Below, one piece after another: positions 35,939-44,323 of a stretch of DNA of 64,000 nucleotides; the first letter of the stretch is position 1; each line of letters begins with the position of its first letter. The DNA is from Paenibacillus sp. N3.4. Lineage in GTDB: Bacteria > Bacillota > Bacilli > Paenibacillales > NBRC-103111. The notes under the pieces are model-generated. The model was not told the origin of the DNA. It did not search any database and saw only the letters and a program-made list of their open reading frames with translations. The stretch lies in assembly GCF_008017805.1 (NCBI RefSeq), contig NZ_VRTT01000039.1, positions 1 through 64,000 on the forward strand, written 5' to 3'. The translations under genes were made by a program, and so were the position numbers.

Positions 35939-35972
35939 AACATGTCGTACAACAGTTATTGTACGACATGTT
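35939..35972. repeat. Right dif-like recombination site and hairpin
   Basis: 14-bp perfect arms around a core CAGTTA (35953-35958); the inner 10 bp of each arm are identical to those of the left site, with the core in the opposite direction. On the plus strand it is followed by TTTTTATTTTTAT, so it also looks like a Rho-independent terminator for rightward transcription. The left site has no such T-run on its outward (left) side. Confidence 0.75.
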
Positions 35973-36004
35973 TTTATTTTTATGCAATTTGCGCTGTGAT
36001 TCCG

Positions 36005-36304
36005 CCTAATGTCCAACGACAGAAATATGACCTTTCAAAATATGATCAATTCTCCAAGGGAGAGATAATGTTGAATAAATGGATCAAATGAGGATTGGTC
36101 TTTTATTAATTTTTATTTTTGAGAAGAAAAATAAGCGGTGATATATCCTCTATGCTTCAAGTGATTTGTAGGCGGTCCCTATAAAATAACTGCTGGGCAT
36201 AATGCTGTCGCATTTTTACGACAGCATTATGCCCTGTTTTTATTGAAAATTGCTGTAACATCAACATTACCAATCAGGTCACATTTCTGTCGTTGGACAC
36301 CTAA
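36005..36304. mobile_element. 290-bp MITE-like element with 5-bp target duplication
   Basis: The element runs from 36010 to 36299. Its ends are inverted repeats of about 23 bp with two mismatches: left begins TGTCCAACGACAGAAAT, right is the reverse complement. It is flanked by the direct repeat CCTAA (36005-36009 and 36300-36304), a target-site duplication. No transposase is encoded. Ends of TG...CA form with 5-bp duplications occur in IS21-like and Tn7-like elements, but I cannot assign the family. Confidence 0.8.
36195..36240 (+). terminator. Terminator hairpin carried inside the MITE
   Basis: A perfect 16-bp stem GGGCATAATGCTGTCG (36195-36210) and its complement (36219-36234), an 8-nt loop, then TGTTTTTATT. 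It would stop rightward transcription before the diguanylate cyclase gene. Confidence 0.75.
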
Positions 36305-36460
36305 CAAGGTATACGAACCTGATTAAACGAAATCACAAGCGACTCTACACTTTATTATTTAATCTGTAAATTCATTGTAATGACATACAACCATTGGGAG
36401 CAGTTTAGAAATCTACAAAAAGTTATGCATCCGATATTTCATACTGCAATCATAGGGCTT

Positions 36461-36489
36461 TTGATTTATAGTTAGGTTTTAAGCATGAT
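36461..36489 (+). promoter_or_regulatory. Possible promoter of the diguanylate cyclase gene
   Basis: TTGATT (36461-36466), 17-bp spacer, CATGAT (36484-36489), 47 bp upstream of the start codon. The match is moderate. Confidence 0.4.
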
Positions 36490-36535
36490 GAATCATATAC
36501 GGTTTCTTTAGAATACTAGGAGGCATAAAGTATCT

Positions 36536-38128
36536 GTGCAAAGCGAATCATCAACAACAAAGCCAAGGAACAAAATTAGCTTGACTACACTTCTAACAGG
36601 GCTAGTTTCCCTATCTGTTTTTCTGACTCTGAGCATGATGCTCGTTGCGTCCTACCAATCACAAAAAAAATCACTGATGGACACCACACTTACCTTGAAT
36701 TTTTCAAGCGCAAGCAAAATGAGCCAGACCATAGATTCTTTGTTCAAATCCATGCGGAGCAGCTTGTACTATTCGGCAAATATCTTCACAAATATACACG
36801 ACATGAATGAAGAGGAAGTCACTTATAATTTGGAATTAATGCGTCACAGCAGCAACTATTTTAATTCCATTACGATCGTAGATGAAACGGGTCTTGTACG
36901 TAACGTGTCCCCCAAGTCCATCGGTTCAGCAGGAAAATATATTACAACGGATGCGGCAAAGACCGCATTGGCCTTGCAAAAGTCCTATCTTTCCAAACCA
37001 TACATTGCTGCTACCGGACGCTTGATCGTATTTATGAGCGAGCCGATATACGACAAGGAAGGTACATATCGAGGGTTTATCGGCGGAACTCTTTATTTAG
37101 AGGAATACAACATCCTAAGTACGATCTTTGGAAACAATTTAGTAGATAAAATAGGTTCTTATTTTTACATAGTGGGATCAGACGGCCATATATTGTATCA
37201 TCGCGACAATACTCGGTTAGGGGAAAATATCAGCGCTAATTCTGTTGTCCAAAAGCTTATTCAAGGTCAAAGCGGCTATGAACTGGCGGTCAATTTAAAG
37301 GGCGAGGCATTATTAGCGGGGTACGTAAAGGTCCCCGAAAATGGCTGGGGCGTAGTTGTGGTGTCGCCGATCCTTGTTATTAATGAACAATTGAGTCATC
37401 ATATCAAAGCTATTCTTTTGTATACGATCATTCCGTTTTCGTTATTGATGTTAATCGTCATCCTTCTTGCGCGCAGATTGGCTCAACCTTTCGTTTCCTT
37501 GGCCAATTTGGTGAGTAAAATAGGTAGTGAAAAGGTAGAGTTCCCTGAAGGGAAGCAACATTGGAACCGAGAAGCTGATTGGTTATCAGAAGCAATTCGA
37601 CATGCATTCACGGACGTCAAGAAGCAGACCGATCAATTGACGCACGAGGCAACGACAGATCCATTGACCGGATTAACAAACCGAAGGACACTCGAAACAA
37701 TTATGCACAAATGGATCATGGAGCCTACTCCGTTTTCGGTTGTTCTTATGGATATTGATTACTTTAAAAGCATTAATGACACTTATGGTCATCAAATTGG
37801 AGACGAAGTGTTGAAACACTTCGCTAATATCATGACAGCAACGGTCCGACCAAGTGATGTGTGTTGTCGTTTCGGGGGAGAGGAATTCATTGCACTTCTT
37901 CCACATAGAGCAGCTGAGGAGGCTTATCTTGTTGCCGAACGAATTCGTCATCTTTTAGAAACTAACGTAAATTGTATCGGAAATCCGATTACGGTCTCTC
38001 TGGGGATCTCTCACTTTTCTACTCACGCCGATTCGGCTGAAGAGCTGATTCATCTGGCCGACCAGGCCTTGTATAAGGCTAAGACATCCGGAAGAAATCA
38101 AACTATTATAGCAGAAATTAGTACGTAG
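36536..38128 (+). CDS. Membrane diguanylate cyclase with Cache sensor
   Basis: 530 residues starting at GTG with AGGAGG about 12 nt upstream. A membrane helix (about 18-42), a dCache-type extracytoplasmic sensor (about 45-285, including SITIVDETGLVRNVSP and FYIVGSDGHILYHRD), a second membrane helix (about 293-315), a short linker, then a GGDEF domain (about 365-525). The active site reads RFGGEEF (GG at 447) and an inhibitory-site RxxD, RPSD, lies just upstream, so product feedback is likely. It makes cyclic di-GMP and so opposes the HD-GYP protein on the other side of the recombinase. Confidence 0.94.
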   Translation: MQSESSTTKPRNKISLTTLLTGLVSLSVFLTLSMMLVASYQSQKKSLMDTTLTLNFSSASKMSQTIDSLFKSMRSSLYYSANIFTNIHDMNEEEVTYNLELMRHSSNYFNSITIVDETGLVRNVSPKSIGSAGKYITTDAAKTALALQKSYLSKPYIAATGRLIVFMSEPIYDKEGTYRGFIGGTLYLEEYNILSTIFGNNLVDKIGSYFYIVGSDGHILYHRDNTRLGENISANSVVQKLIQGQSGYELAVNLKGEALLAGYVKVPENGWGVVVVSPILVINEQLSHHIKAILLYTIIPFSLLMLIVILLARRLAQPFVSLANLVSKIGSEKVEFPEGKQHWNREADWLSEAIRHAFTDVKKQTDQLTHEATTDPLTGLTNRRTLETIMHKWIMEPTPFSVVLMDIDYFKSINDTYGHQIGDEVLKHFANIMTATVRPSDVCCRFGGEEFIALLPHRAAEEAYLVAERIRHLLETNVNCIGNPITVSLGISHFSTHADSAEELIHLADQALYKAKTSGRNQTIIAEIST

Positions 38129-38150
38129 CACTTCTTTTATAGAAAACCGT

Positions 38151-38187
38151 CAGGCACTCATTTTCATGAATTTCTAGCGGTTTTCTA
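38151..38187 (+). terminator. Terminator after the diguanylate cyclase gene
   Basis: Stem GAAAACCG / CGGTTTTC with an inner loop and T-rich 3' flank; it overlaps the end of the leftward small gene at 38185. Confidence 0.65.
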
Positions 38188-38378
38188 TTGCTCAATAAGT
38201 CCTCTTAAAGGCTTAAAGAGAAATTCAAGAAGTGTAGGAAGACCCGGCATATCACGAAGATCCAGCATAGATAATAACCATGCGATGAACAGCATCGAAA
38301 TAAATACCGCTCTATCCTTAACTGGTTTTATTTTCAGCTTCGGCCAGTCCCAAAGTTCTTTTCAAGTAGATGAGCCAT
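38185..38378 (-). CDS. Small membrane protein, probably frameshifted
   Basis: The minus strand has ATG then MAHLLE in one frame and KELWDWPKLKIKPVKDRAVF plus ISMLFIAWLLSMLDLRDMPG in the next, ending in LLEFLFKPLRGLIEQ. Adding one A in the run GAAAAG near 38362 gives a 64-residue protein with one membrane helix. The C-terminal part looks coding (hydrophobic helix, basic flanks, no stops), but there is no clear ribosome binding site. It may be a short gene with a sequence error or a remnant. Unknown family. Confidence 0.4.
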
Positions 38379-38442
38379 AATCAATTTTTTTATGCATGAT
38401 TATCCAATTGTTAAGGGATACATTTGCAAAAATGGTTGAACG

Positions 38443-38485
38443 AAAAAAGAGCGACGAATTTTTACATTCGTTCCGCCCCTTTTTG
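38443..38485 (-). terminator. Terminator of cluster B operon
   Basis: Stem AACGAAT / ATTCGTC with additional GGGGCG / CGCTC pairing, followed on the minus strand by TTTTTTCG. It follows the glycosidase stop at 38504. Confidence 0.6.
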
Positions 38486-38503
38486 ATCTTTTATTCCTCC
38501 CGA

Positions 38504-40399
38504 CTAATCCCTAATTATAAAATTAACATCCGATACATGGCCTTGTATATCCATATGTCCGGAAATGATATCTGTAACAAGTCTGTCTTGTCTTCTATAA
38601 TTTTTTATATACACATCTTTTACATAAGAACCACTATTTACGCCTTTTATTAAAGCTTTCTGTTCTCCACTTCCCCGATAAGTAACGTTATCTAACGTAA
38701 CGTTTTGAATGATTCCTCCATCTAAATCTCCGGGGAACCGTTCATCTGTTCTGAATTGAAATACTGCAGCTTTATAGGGATCTCTGAACGCTTCTATTCT
38801 TATATCTTTAAATAAAATATTTCGAATATGATTTCCCCCGTTTGCCCATAACTTCAATACGCCGGTAAATTTATCAATCACATAAACGCCTTGTTGATTA
38901 AGTACATCTATATTTTGAAATGTCAAATCTGTTATATGGGCATCTGGCTCACTTCCCAAACCTATCAAAATAGTATGTGCGTCATCTCCCCATAATACGC
39001 TATTTTGAACCGTATGAAAGGAAGTTGGGCCATAATGATACATCACAATATCATCATCCGGCGTTCTGATAAACACACCTGTAATTAGACCGTGATTGGA
39101 TCCACTAAAATGGATGCCATCTGCATTTACTTCATAGGCAATAATGTTCATGTTTTTAACGATCGGTCTTGTAGAAAAGTTCATAACAACTGCCCACATG
39201 GTTGGATCAATAATCGTAATTCCTTCCAATACATTATCACTTCCACTGCTTAACCAAATGGCGCCTGTACGGCCTTCGCCCGGTTGAGGGTTCGTATGCT
39301 GCAATTGACTGCCATCCAATATGCCCCGACCTCTTATCGTCACATGATCCACTTCATCAGAAGAGATGGACCCATAACAAACAGCACCGGGTGCCATATA
39401 AACCGTTGTGTTATTTCGGGAAATAAAGAAGGATTCGCCCGAATGCCAATTCCCATAATTTGAACTTGTACCATAACTTGTATGTTCATTTCCATCGACT
39501 GCATGTTTGTAGCTAGGCATAGCTCCCGCTATTGCGCGATTCTTAGCCAAATTTAGAGTACCGCCAGCTTCATAAATCTTAAATGCACTGATAGAATTAC
39601 TAAATACCCAACCTGTAGCAACATTACTTCCCAAAAGCAATAATCTCACATATCGCGCTTTTCTTTGTGGGAAGCTCTTGGTCATATATCCGATAAGCGT
39701 ATTACTTGTACCATCATAAGCAGTCGTATACGGTTCACTTTCATTTAATTTTGTTTCCACCAGAAATCTGTTGGGATACGAAAGAGGTTCCATTCCTAAA
39801 CCTTGCATTTTAATTATAGCCTGCCCGAGATCTATTCTATCAATTGAATACGTGGCCCCAAGATCAACCTCTACCCAGGAACCTTTTGGCAGCGTGTGAA
39901 AGCCTGGCTTGAAATAATACGTATCTTTTCCAGCAGGTAATTGTAAAGGAATTGGATCTCCTGGATGAATAAGATACACATTCGGATCGACCTCAGATGG
40001 CACATTCGTTTCCAGCGGATTAGTTAGAATATGCAAGTTTTCCGTATTCCAGCTATCATTGATACGTATAACTATTTTGCGTGGAGAAGCATCGTTTTGT
40101 GTAATTGAAAAAATAAGGGTATTCCCCATCTGCGCGGCATTTATGCCATATGAATTCGGCCTGATATCATAACAGTTAATAGTTTCACCCTGATAAGTGA
40201 CCTTCACATCTAGGGAACCAGAGAAATCGAAATTTACCATGGAGGAATTAAAAACTGTCCCATCTTGATGACCTAATTTTACATTGTATACAAATAAATC
40301 TACCCATAAAGACTCATCAGATGGCTTAACCTGTACCTCGAATGTAAGGTTCGGTGTTGTACCTACTGGCGGAGACCATACATTAATCATATTCGACAT
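38504..40399 (-). CDS. Right-handed beta-helix glycoside hydrolase, GH28/GH49-like
   Basis: 631 residues, no signal peptide visible. The N-terminal beta-sandwich (about 1-125) resembles the isopullulanase/dextranase entry domain. A discoidin-like segment (about 155-290) contains GSWVEVDLGATYSIDRIDLG and ARYVRLLLLGSN. A parallel beta-helix then has the repeats HVTIRGRGILDGS, GITIIDPTMWAV, IIAYEVNADGIHF, TPDDDIVMYHYG and LWGDDAHTIL. The Asp clusters match catalytic positions of polygalacturonase/dextranase families. Strong GGGGG six bases before ATG. It closes transporter cluster B, so it may process the imported sugar inside the cell. Exact substrate unknown. Confidence 0.75.
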   Translation of the reverse strand: MSNMINVWSPPVGTTPNLTFEVQVKPSDESLWVDLFVYNVKLGHQDGTVFNSSMVNFDFSGSLDVKVTYQGETINCYDIRPNSYGINAAQMGNTLIFSITQNDASPRKIVIRINDSWNTENLHILTNPLETNVPSEVDPNVYLIHPGDPIPLQLPAGKDTYYFKPGFHTLPKGSWVEVDLGATYSIDRIDLGQAIIKMQGLGMEPLSYPNRFLVETKLNESEPYTTAYDGTSNTLIGYMTKSFPQRKARYVRLLLLGSNVATGWVFSNSISAFKIYEAGGTLNLAKNRAIAGAMPSYKHAVDGNEHTSYGTSSNYGNWHSGESFFISRNNTTVYMAPGAVCYGSISSDEVDHVTIRGRGILDGSQLQHTNPQPGEGRTGAIWLSSGSDNVLEGITIIDPTMWAVVMNFSTRPIVKNMNIIAYEVNADGIHFSGSNHGLITGVFIRTPDDDIVMYHYGPTSFHTVQNSVLWGDDAHTILIGLGSEPDAHITDLTFQNIDVLNQQGVYVIDKFTGVLKLWANGGNHIRNILFKDIRIEAFRDPYKAAVFQFRTDERFPGDLDGGIIQNVTLDNVTYRGSGEQKALIKGVNSGSYVKDVYIKNYRRQDRLVTDIISGHMDIQGHVSDVNFIIRD

Positions 40400-40440
40400 T
40401 TTTTCCCCCTATGAAACTTAGATCGTATACGAAAATACTA

Positions 40441-40743
40441 TTAATTTGTAATCGTTACATTGTCAAAATAAAAGATGCCGCCTGTAGGTGCCTCCGACGA
40501 TACAAAACCTACTCTGCCTATATCGCTTGCAGCTACCTCAAGCCTTTTATTGCAATTGATCAAAACATTATCCATATGCAGGCCAAATGTACCTGTCCAT
40601 GTATTTATGATAACCTTTACTTCGTACCACTGATTCGTGTTGTAAGGCATTAAGGCTGACCAAACATTAGCGTTGTTACTATATATCAAGCAACCGTGAT
40701 AATAATCAGGGAACCTATCTGATAGGTCCCCCGCAAATAATCC
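40441..40743 (-). pseudogene. C-terminal fragment of a secreted carbohydrate-active enzyme
   Basis: Open frame of 101 codons that begins directly after the TAA of the binding-protein gene, in the same reading frame. It encodes a jelly-roll domain end: SALMPYNTNQWYEVKVIIN, GLHMDNVLIN, AASDIGRVGFVSSEAPTGG and FYFDNVTITN. This pattern is common at the ends of large extracellular lyases and glycosidases. There is no start codon with a ribosome site at its 5' end, so it is a truncated remnant. A GGGAACCTATC hairpin at 40709-40731 lies within it. Confidence 0.6.
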
Positions 40744-42273
40744 TTATTTTTTGGCTGTCAATTTCCATGCGTCCAACTGCTTTTGTTTCTCAGCAATGAT
40801 TTTGTCAATACCTGCGCTTTTAAGCCCAACAACCAATTTGGGAATGTAGACTTCTGGGTCCACTGAGCCAGACATAATAGCCTGTTGATATTGCTTGAGT
40901 ACGCTGCCACAAGCTGCTACTTCCTGCGTTAAAGATTCCGAATTCCAAGCAAAACCGAGTGCAGGGGATTTATCTGCAGTTTCGTTAAATGAGCGAAATT
41001 TTTCCCATTTCTTCGGATCTTCATTTGGGAATAAATAGGTCAACATTTGATTTCCCCACATCCAAGGTTCGTTTTTATAACCAACTTTTGTAGCGTCGAC
41101 TCCAGCTGGGAAATCAATGGTTGTATCATCTTTTTTCACATAATGAGTTCCTTCAATGCCGAAGTCAAATAGATTCAGTAACGTTTTATCGCCATAGAGC
41201 AGGTTCAAAAACATCATAGCCCGTTTAGAATCTTTGGAAGTCTTAGGAATGGCCGTCATAATTCCTGTCGTATTCAAAGTAATAGGCTTGTTCACCATTT
41301 CTTTCTGAATGACCTTAACTCCCCAGGCTGAGGACATTTCAGCATCTTTGCCAGGTTTCAGTTCCGAATACATGGCGAATGCTTTTCCTGCTTGCATGGC
41401 ACCGAAGTCTTTGACAGTTGCCGCATCAAGATTCATATACTTTGCCTGATACCACTTACGTGCTAGCTTCGCATAATCCATGAATACCTGGGATTCAAAA
41501 ATATTAACCACTTTTAATTCCTTGCTAGAAAGATCTAAACCACCCAAATAATCGCCAAGATTATCAAAGTACGAAGAACTAACTGCAAAATTGCTCATTT
41601 GACGCCCTTCTTGTCCAAAGAAAGGAACGATACCCGGTTCGTTGTCTTTAATAATTTGCAGCATCGGCTCTATATCCTCGAGCTTGTTAACTTTGCTAAT
41701 ATCAAATTTATATTTATCGACTAATTCCTTGTTAAACAAGAGACCATCAACACTACCAAATTCTTTATTCGTAGGAAGTCCATATATATTCCCGCCTATC
41801 CTAGTACCATCTAAAAATTGGGGTTGCAATGCTTTCGTTACATCTCCACCGTATTTAGCAATGAGATCATCTAAGGGCAAAAACGCCCCTTTTGCTACGT
41901 TTTGAGAATAACCAAGACCGCCCGCAGTCATCATAACATCTATTTGTTCATTTGTAGCAATCATAAGATTGGTCTTTTCAACCCAAGTTCCCCACTCAAT
42001 CGGTTTCAATTCAACAGTAGCGTTAATCTTGTCCGTTAAATACGTATTCATTTTATCTTGCACAGCTTTTAAGTCTTTGGGAATCGCTCCTGCAGCATAA
42101 ACAATCGTAAGCTTATATGGATCCAGTTTAGAAGATGAAGTCTTGTCGGTCTCCTTCGTGCTTTCCGAAGTGCTGCTTTTCGCGGTATTCTCCTTCGTCG
42201 TTGAAGGATTACAGCCCGAGATTACGACACCTATTGTGAGAATTGTCACCATCATCCCGATATACTTTTTCAT
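40744..42273 (-). CDS. LplA-type sugar-binding lipoprotein, cluster B
   Basis: About 509 residues. Lipoprotein signal with the box VISGC followed by an acidic, Ser/Thr/Lys-rich linker. The body matches LplA/YtcQ-like family 1 binding proteins: GGNIYGLPTNKEFGSVDGLLFN, LEDIEPMLQIIKDNEPG, FGIEGTHYVKKDD and PWMWGNQML. A paralogue lies at 57909. Start at ATG with GGGGGAG 11 nt upstream; a TTG nine bases earlier is possible. It follows two permeases. Probable substrate: complex plant or microbial oligosaccharide, inferred. Confidence 0.9.
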   Translation of the reverse strand: MKKYIGMMVTILTIGVVISGCNPSTTKENTAKSSTSESTKETDKTSSSKLDPYKLTIVYAAGAIPKDLKAVQDKMNTYLTDKINATVELKPIEWGTWVEKTNLMIATNEQIDVMMTAGGLGYSQNVAKGAFLPLDDLIAKYGGDVTKALQPQFLDGTRIGGNIYGLPTNKEFGSVDGLLFNKELVDKYKFDISKVNKLEDIEPMLQIIKDNEPGIVPFFGQEGRQMSNFAVSSSYFDNLGDYLGGLDLSSKELKVVNIFESQVFMDYAKLARKWYQAKYMNLDAATVKDFGAMQAGKAFAMYSELKPGKDAEMSSAWGVKVIQKEMVNKPITLNTTGIMTAIPKTSKDSKRAMMFLNLLYGDKTLLNLFDFGIEGTHYVKKDDTTIDFPAGVDATKVGYKNEPWMWGNQMLTYLFPNEDPKKWEKFRSFNETADKSPALGFAWNSESLTQEVAACGSVLKQYQQAIMSGSVDPEVYIPKLVVGLKSAGIDKIIAEKQKQLDAWKLTAKK

Positions 42274-42391
42274 ATTTATCAAGTCTCCCCCGTATGTTAT
42301 TCATTCAACATCAACTTTATCCTAACAATAAGACAAATAGCCCTATCCCATAAATCGTTTTGTTCAATCACCTCCTCAAACTAATCAAGCA

Positions 42392-43318
42392 CTAACCTTT
42401 CACCGAACCCACAGTAAGGCCCTTTACCAAATACTTCTGAAAAAAGGGATATGAAATAAGAATGGGACCTACGCCAATAACAGCCATTGCCATGATGACA
42501 GAATTTTGGGGCATTTCGGAAATCATTTTTGCGGAATTGGCATTTTCCGTATGTGATGATAAAAATTGAATATTCAATAGCGCCTTCGTCATTAAATATT
42601 GAACGCTGAAGTATTTCGATTCACTGATAAAAATCAATCCATTAAACCAATCATTCCAGTAAGCAAGTGTGGTGAACATGCCTATTGTTGCAATTACGGA
42701 AACCGAGAGCGGCAAAACCAGTTGAAAAAATATTCTCCACTCGCCAGCTCCGTCTATCCGAGCAGACTCGATCACGGAAACAGGAACAGAGTTCGAAAAA
42801 AAAGTCCGCATGATCAGCACATTAAATCCATTCATAAGTAAACCTGGAATAATGAGTGCCCATATCGTGTCTCTCAAATCAATGATTTGGGTATATACCA
42901 AATACCAAGGAACCAAACCACCATTTAATAAAATGGTAAAAAACACATAAAACGAAAGCATCTTTCGATACGGAAAATCAAGACGAGACATCGGGTAGGC
43001 AATTAAGCTTGATAGGAGTAAGCTGATTAAAGTACCTCCCACGGTAATGAAGACGGTAACCCCATAAGCCCGAATTAATTGGCCTATATCTAAAAATAAA
43101 TAGTGATAAGCTGCTAAACTAAACATCTTCGGAAAAAAGGTGTAACCGCTTGTACGTAACATACTTTCGTCCGTAAAAGAAGCGATCATTACCAAAACAA
43201 TCGGAATTATACAAAATGCACTCATAAATACGAAGAACCCATGTAATAAACCGCTCACCAAGGATGATCCTTCTCTATCACTTCGAAAACGATTTCGGTT
43301 CGCTAACTTAGCTTCCAT
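42392..43318 (-). CDS. Carbohydrate ABC transporter permease (LplC/MalG type), cluster B
   Basis: About 308 residues, six membrane helices. The EAA loop is VIESARIDGAGEWRIFFQLVLPLS, and it ends KYLVKGLTVGSVKG as in LplC/YtcP proteins. ATG chosen with GGGGG six bases upstream; an ATG six bases earlier abuts that site. It follows the partner permease by 11 bp. Confidence 0.93.
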   Translation of the reverse strand: MEAKLANRNRFRSDREGSSLVSGLLHGFFVFMSAFCIIPIVLVMIASFTDESMLRTSGYTFFPKMFSLAAYHYLFLDIGQLIRAYGVTVFITVGGTLISLLLSSLIAYPMSRLDFPYRKMLSFYVFFTILLNGGLVPWYLVYTQIIDLRDTIWALIIPGLLMNGFNVLIMRTFFSNSVPVSVIESARIDGAGEWRIFFQLVLPLSVSVIATIGMFTTLAYWNDWFNGLIFISESKYFSVQYLMTKALLNIQFLSSHTENANSAKMISEMPQNSVIMAMAVIGVGPILISYPFFQKYLVKGLTVGSVKG

Positions 43319-43329
43319 ATTCATCCCCC

Positions 43330-44232
43330 TTAAAATAAAGCACTCTCTTTATCCCATTTTCTTACCAGCATATTGGCAAGTAACACGAGCACAAAACCAA
43401 CCGTCGATTGATATAAGCCGGCAGCAGAAGACATACCAATATCTCCCGTTACCAATAGCGCTCGGTAGACATAGGTATCAATAACATTCGTAGTCGAAAA
43501 CAGAATCCCCGTATTTAAAGGCACTTGAAAAAACATGCCAAAATCCGCATAAAATATTCGACCAATCAGGATAAGCACCACAACGATCACAACTGGACGG
43601 ATCAGAGGAAGCGTGATCTTCGTCATTTGCAGCCATCGATTCGCTCCATCCATTCGGGCAGCCTCATAATATTCTTGATTAATTCCGATAATAGCCGCGA
43701 AATAGATTAGACTTGAATAACCAACATATTTCCACGTGTTAACCATGACAAGGATGTAAGGCCAGTATTTAGGCTCCAAGTACCATTCAATCGGATGTAT
43801 ATGCAATAGCGGAAAAATAACTTTATTGATAAAACCATGCTCTATACTAAAAAAAGCAAGGACAATATAACCAACAATGCTAAAGGAAATTAAAAAAGGA
43901 AGCAGCATCATACTTTGGTACAGATTGCGTGCAAATCGATTTTTAATTTCGTTCAAAAATAGCGCTACAAGCAGTGCGATAATTAAATTATTGACGATTA
44001 TAAACGTTCCATTGTAGAGCAGTGTATTGCGGGTAATGATGAAGGCATCATGAGACTTGAAAAGAAACTCAAAATTTTTAAATCCAACCCAATCGCTATG
44101 CAAAATTCCTTTTGTATAGTTAATGTTCTTAAAAGCTATGAAAGCGCCAAGCATGGGTAAGTAATTGTTAATAAATAAATAGATGACCCCGGGTAATGCC
44201 ATCCATACAAGACTTCTATACTTCTTTGCCAT
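43330..44232 (-). CDS. Sugar ABC transporter permease (LplB type), cluster B
   Basis: 300 residues, six membrane helices. N-terminus VWMALPGVIYLFINNYLPMLG and DGANRWLQMTKITLPLIRP as the EAA loop, both typical of LplB/YteP permeases. GGGGGGAG lies just before the ATG. It is the first transport gene after the kinase. As in cluster A, no ATPase gene is present. Confidence 0.93.
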   Translation of the reverse strand: MAKKYRSLVWMALPGVIYLFINNYLPMLGAFIAFKNINYTKGILHSDWVGFKNFEFLFKSHDAFIITRNTLLYNGTFIIVNNLIIALLVALFLNEIKNRFARNLYQSMMLLPFLISFSIVGYIVLAFFSIEHGFINKVIFPLLHIHPIEWYLEPKYWPYILVMVNTWKYVGYSSLIYFAAIIGINQEYYEAARMDGANRWLQMTKITLPLIRPVVIVVVLILIGRIFYADFGMFFQVPLNTGILFSTTNVIDTYVYRALLVTGDIGMSSAAGLYQSTVGFVLVLLANMLVRKWDKESALF

Positions 44233-44323
44233 TCCGCTCCCCCCACTCTGTTCTTCTATTTCTTATTTTAGAGGGAATAACGTTCTTCAGATAGCGTTCA
44301 AGATACCGAAACTATCGCTCAAG

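Noticed and set aside
35939..35972. Right-site palindrome as an ordinary terminator only
   Set aside because: The hairpin and T-run do fit a terminator, but the same arms with an inverted core occur before the recombinase start, where a terminator would make little sense. I keep both readings, with recombination site as the main one.
34825..36304. The recombinase as part of an integrated phage or ICE
   Set aside because: No structural, replication or conjugation genes within several kb on either side, and the paired sites have inverted cores rather than direct ones.
40709..40731. GGGAACCTATC hairpin as the terminator of the cluster B binding-protein gene
   Set aside because: It has no T-run on the minus strand and lies inside an open frame that continues the enzyme tail, so it is more likely coding sequence.
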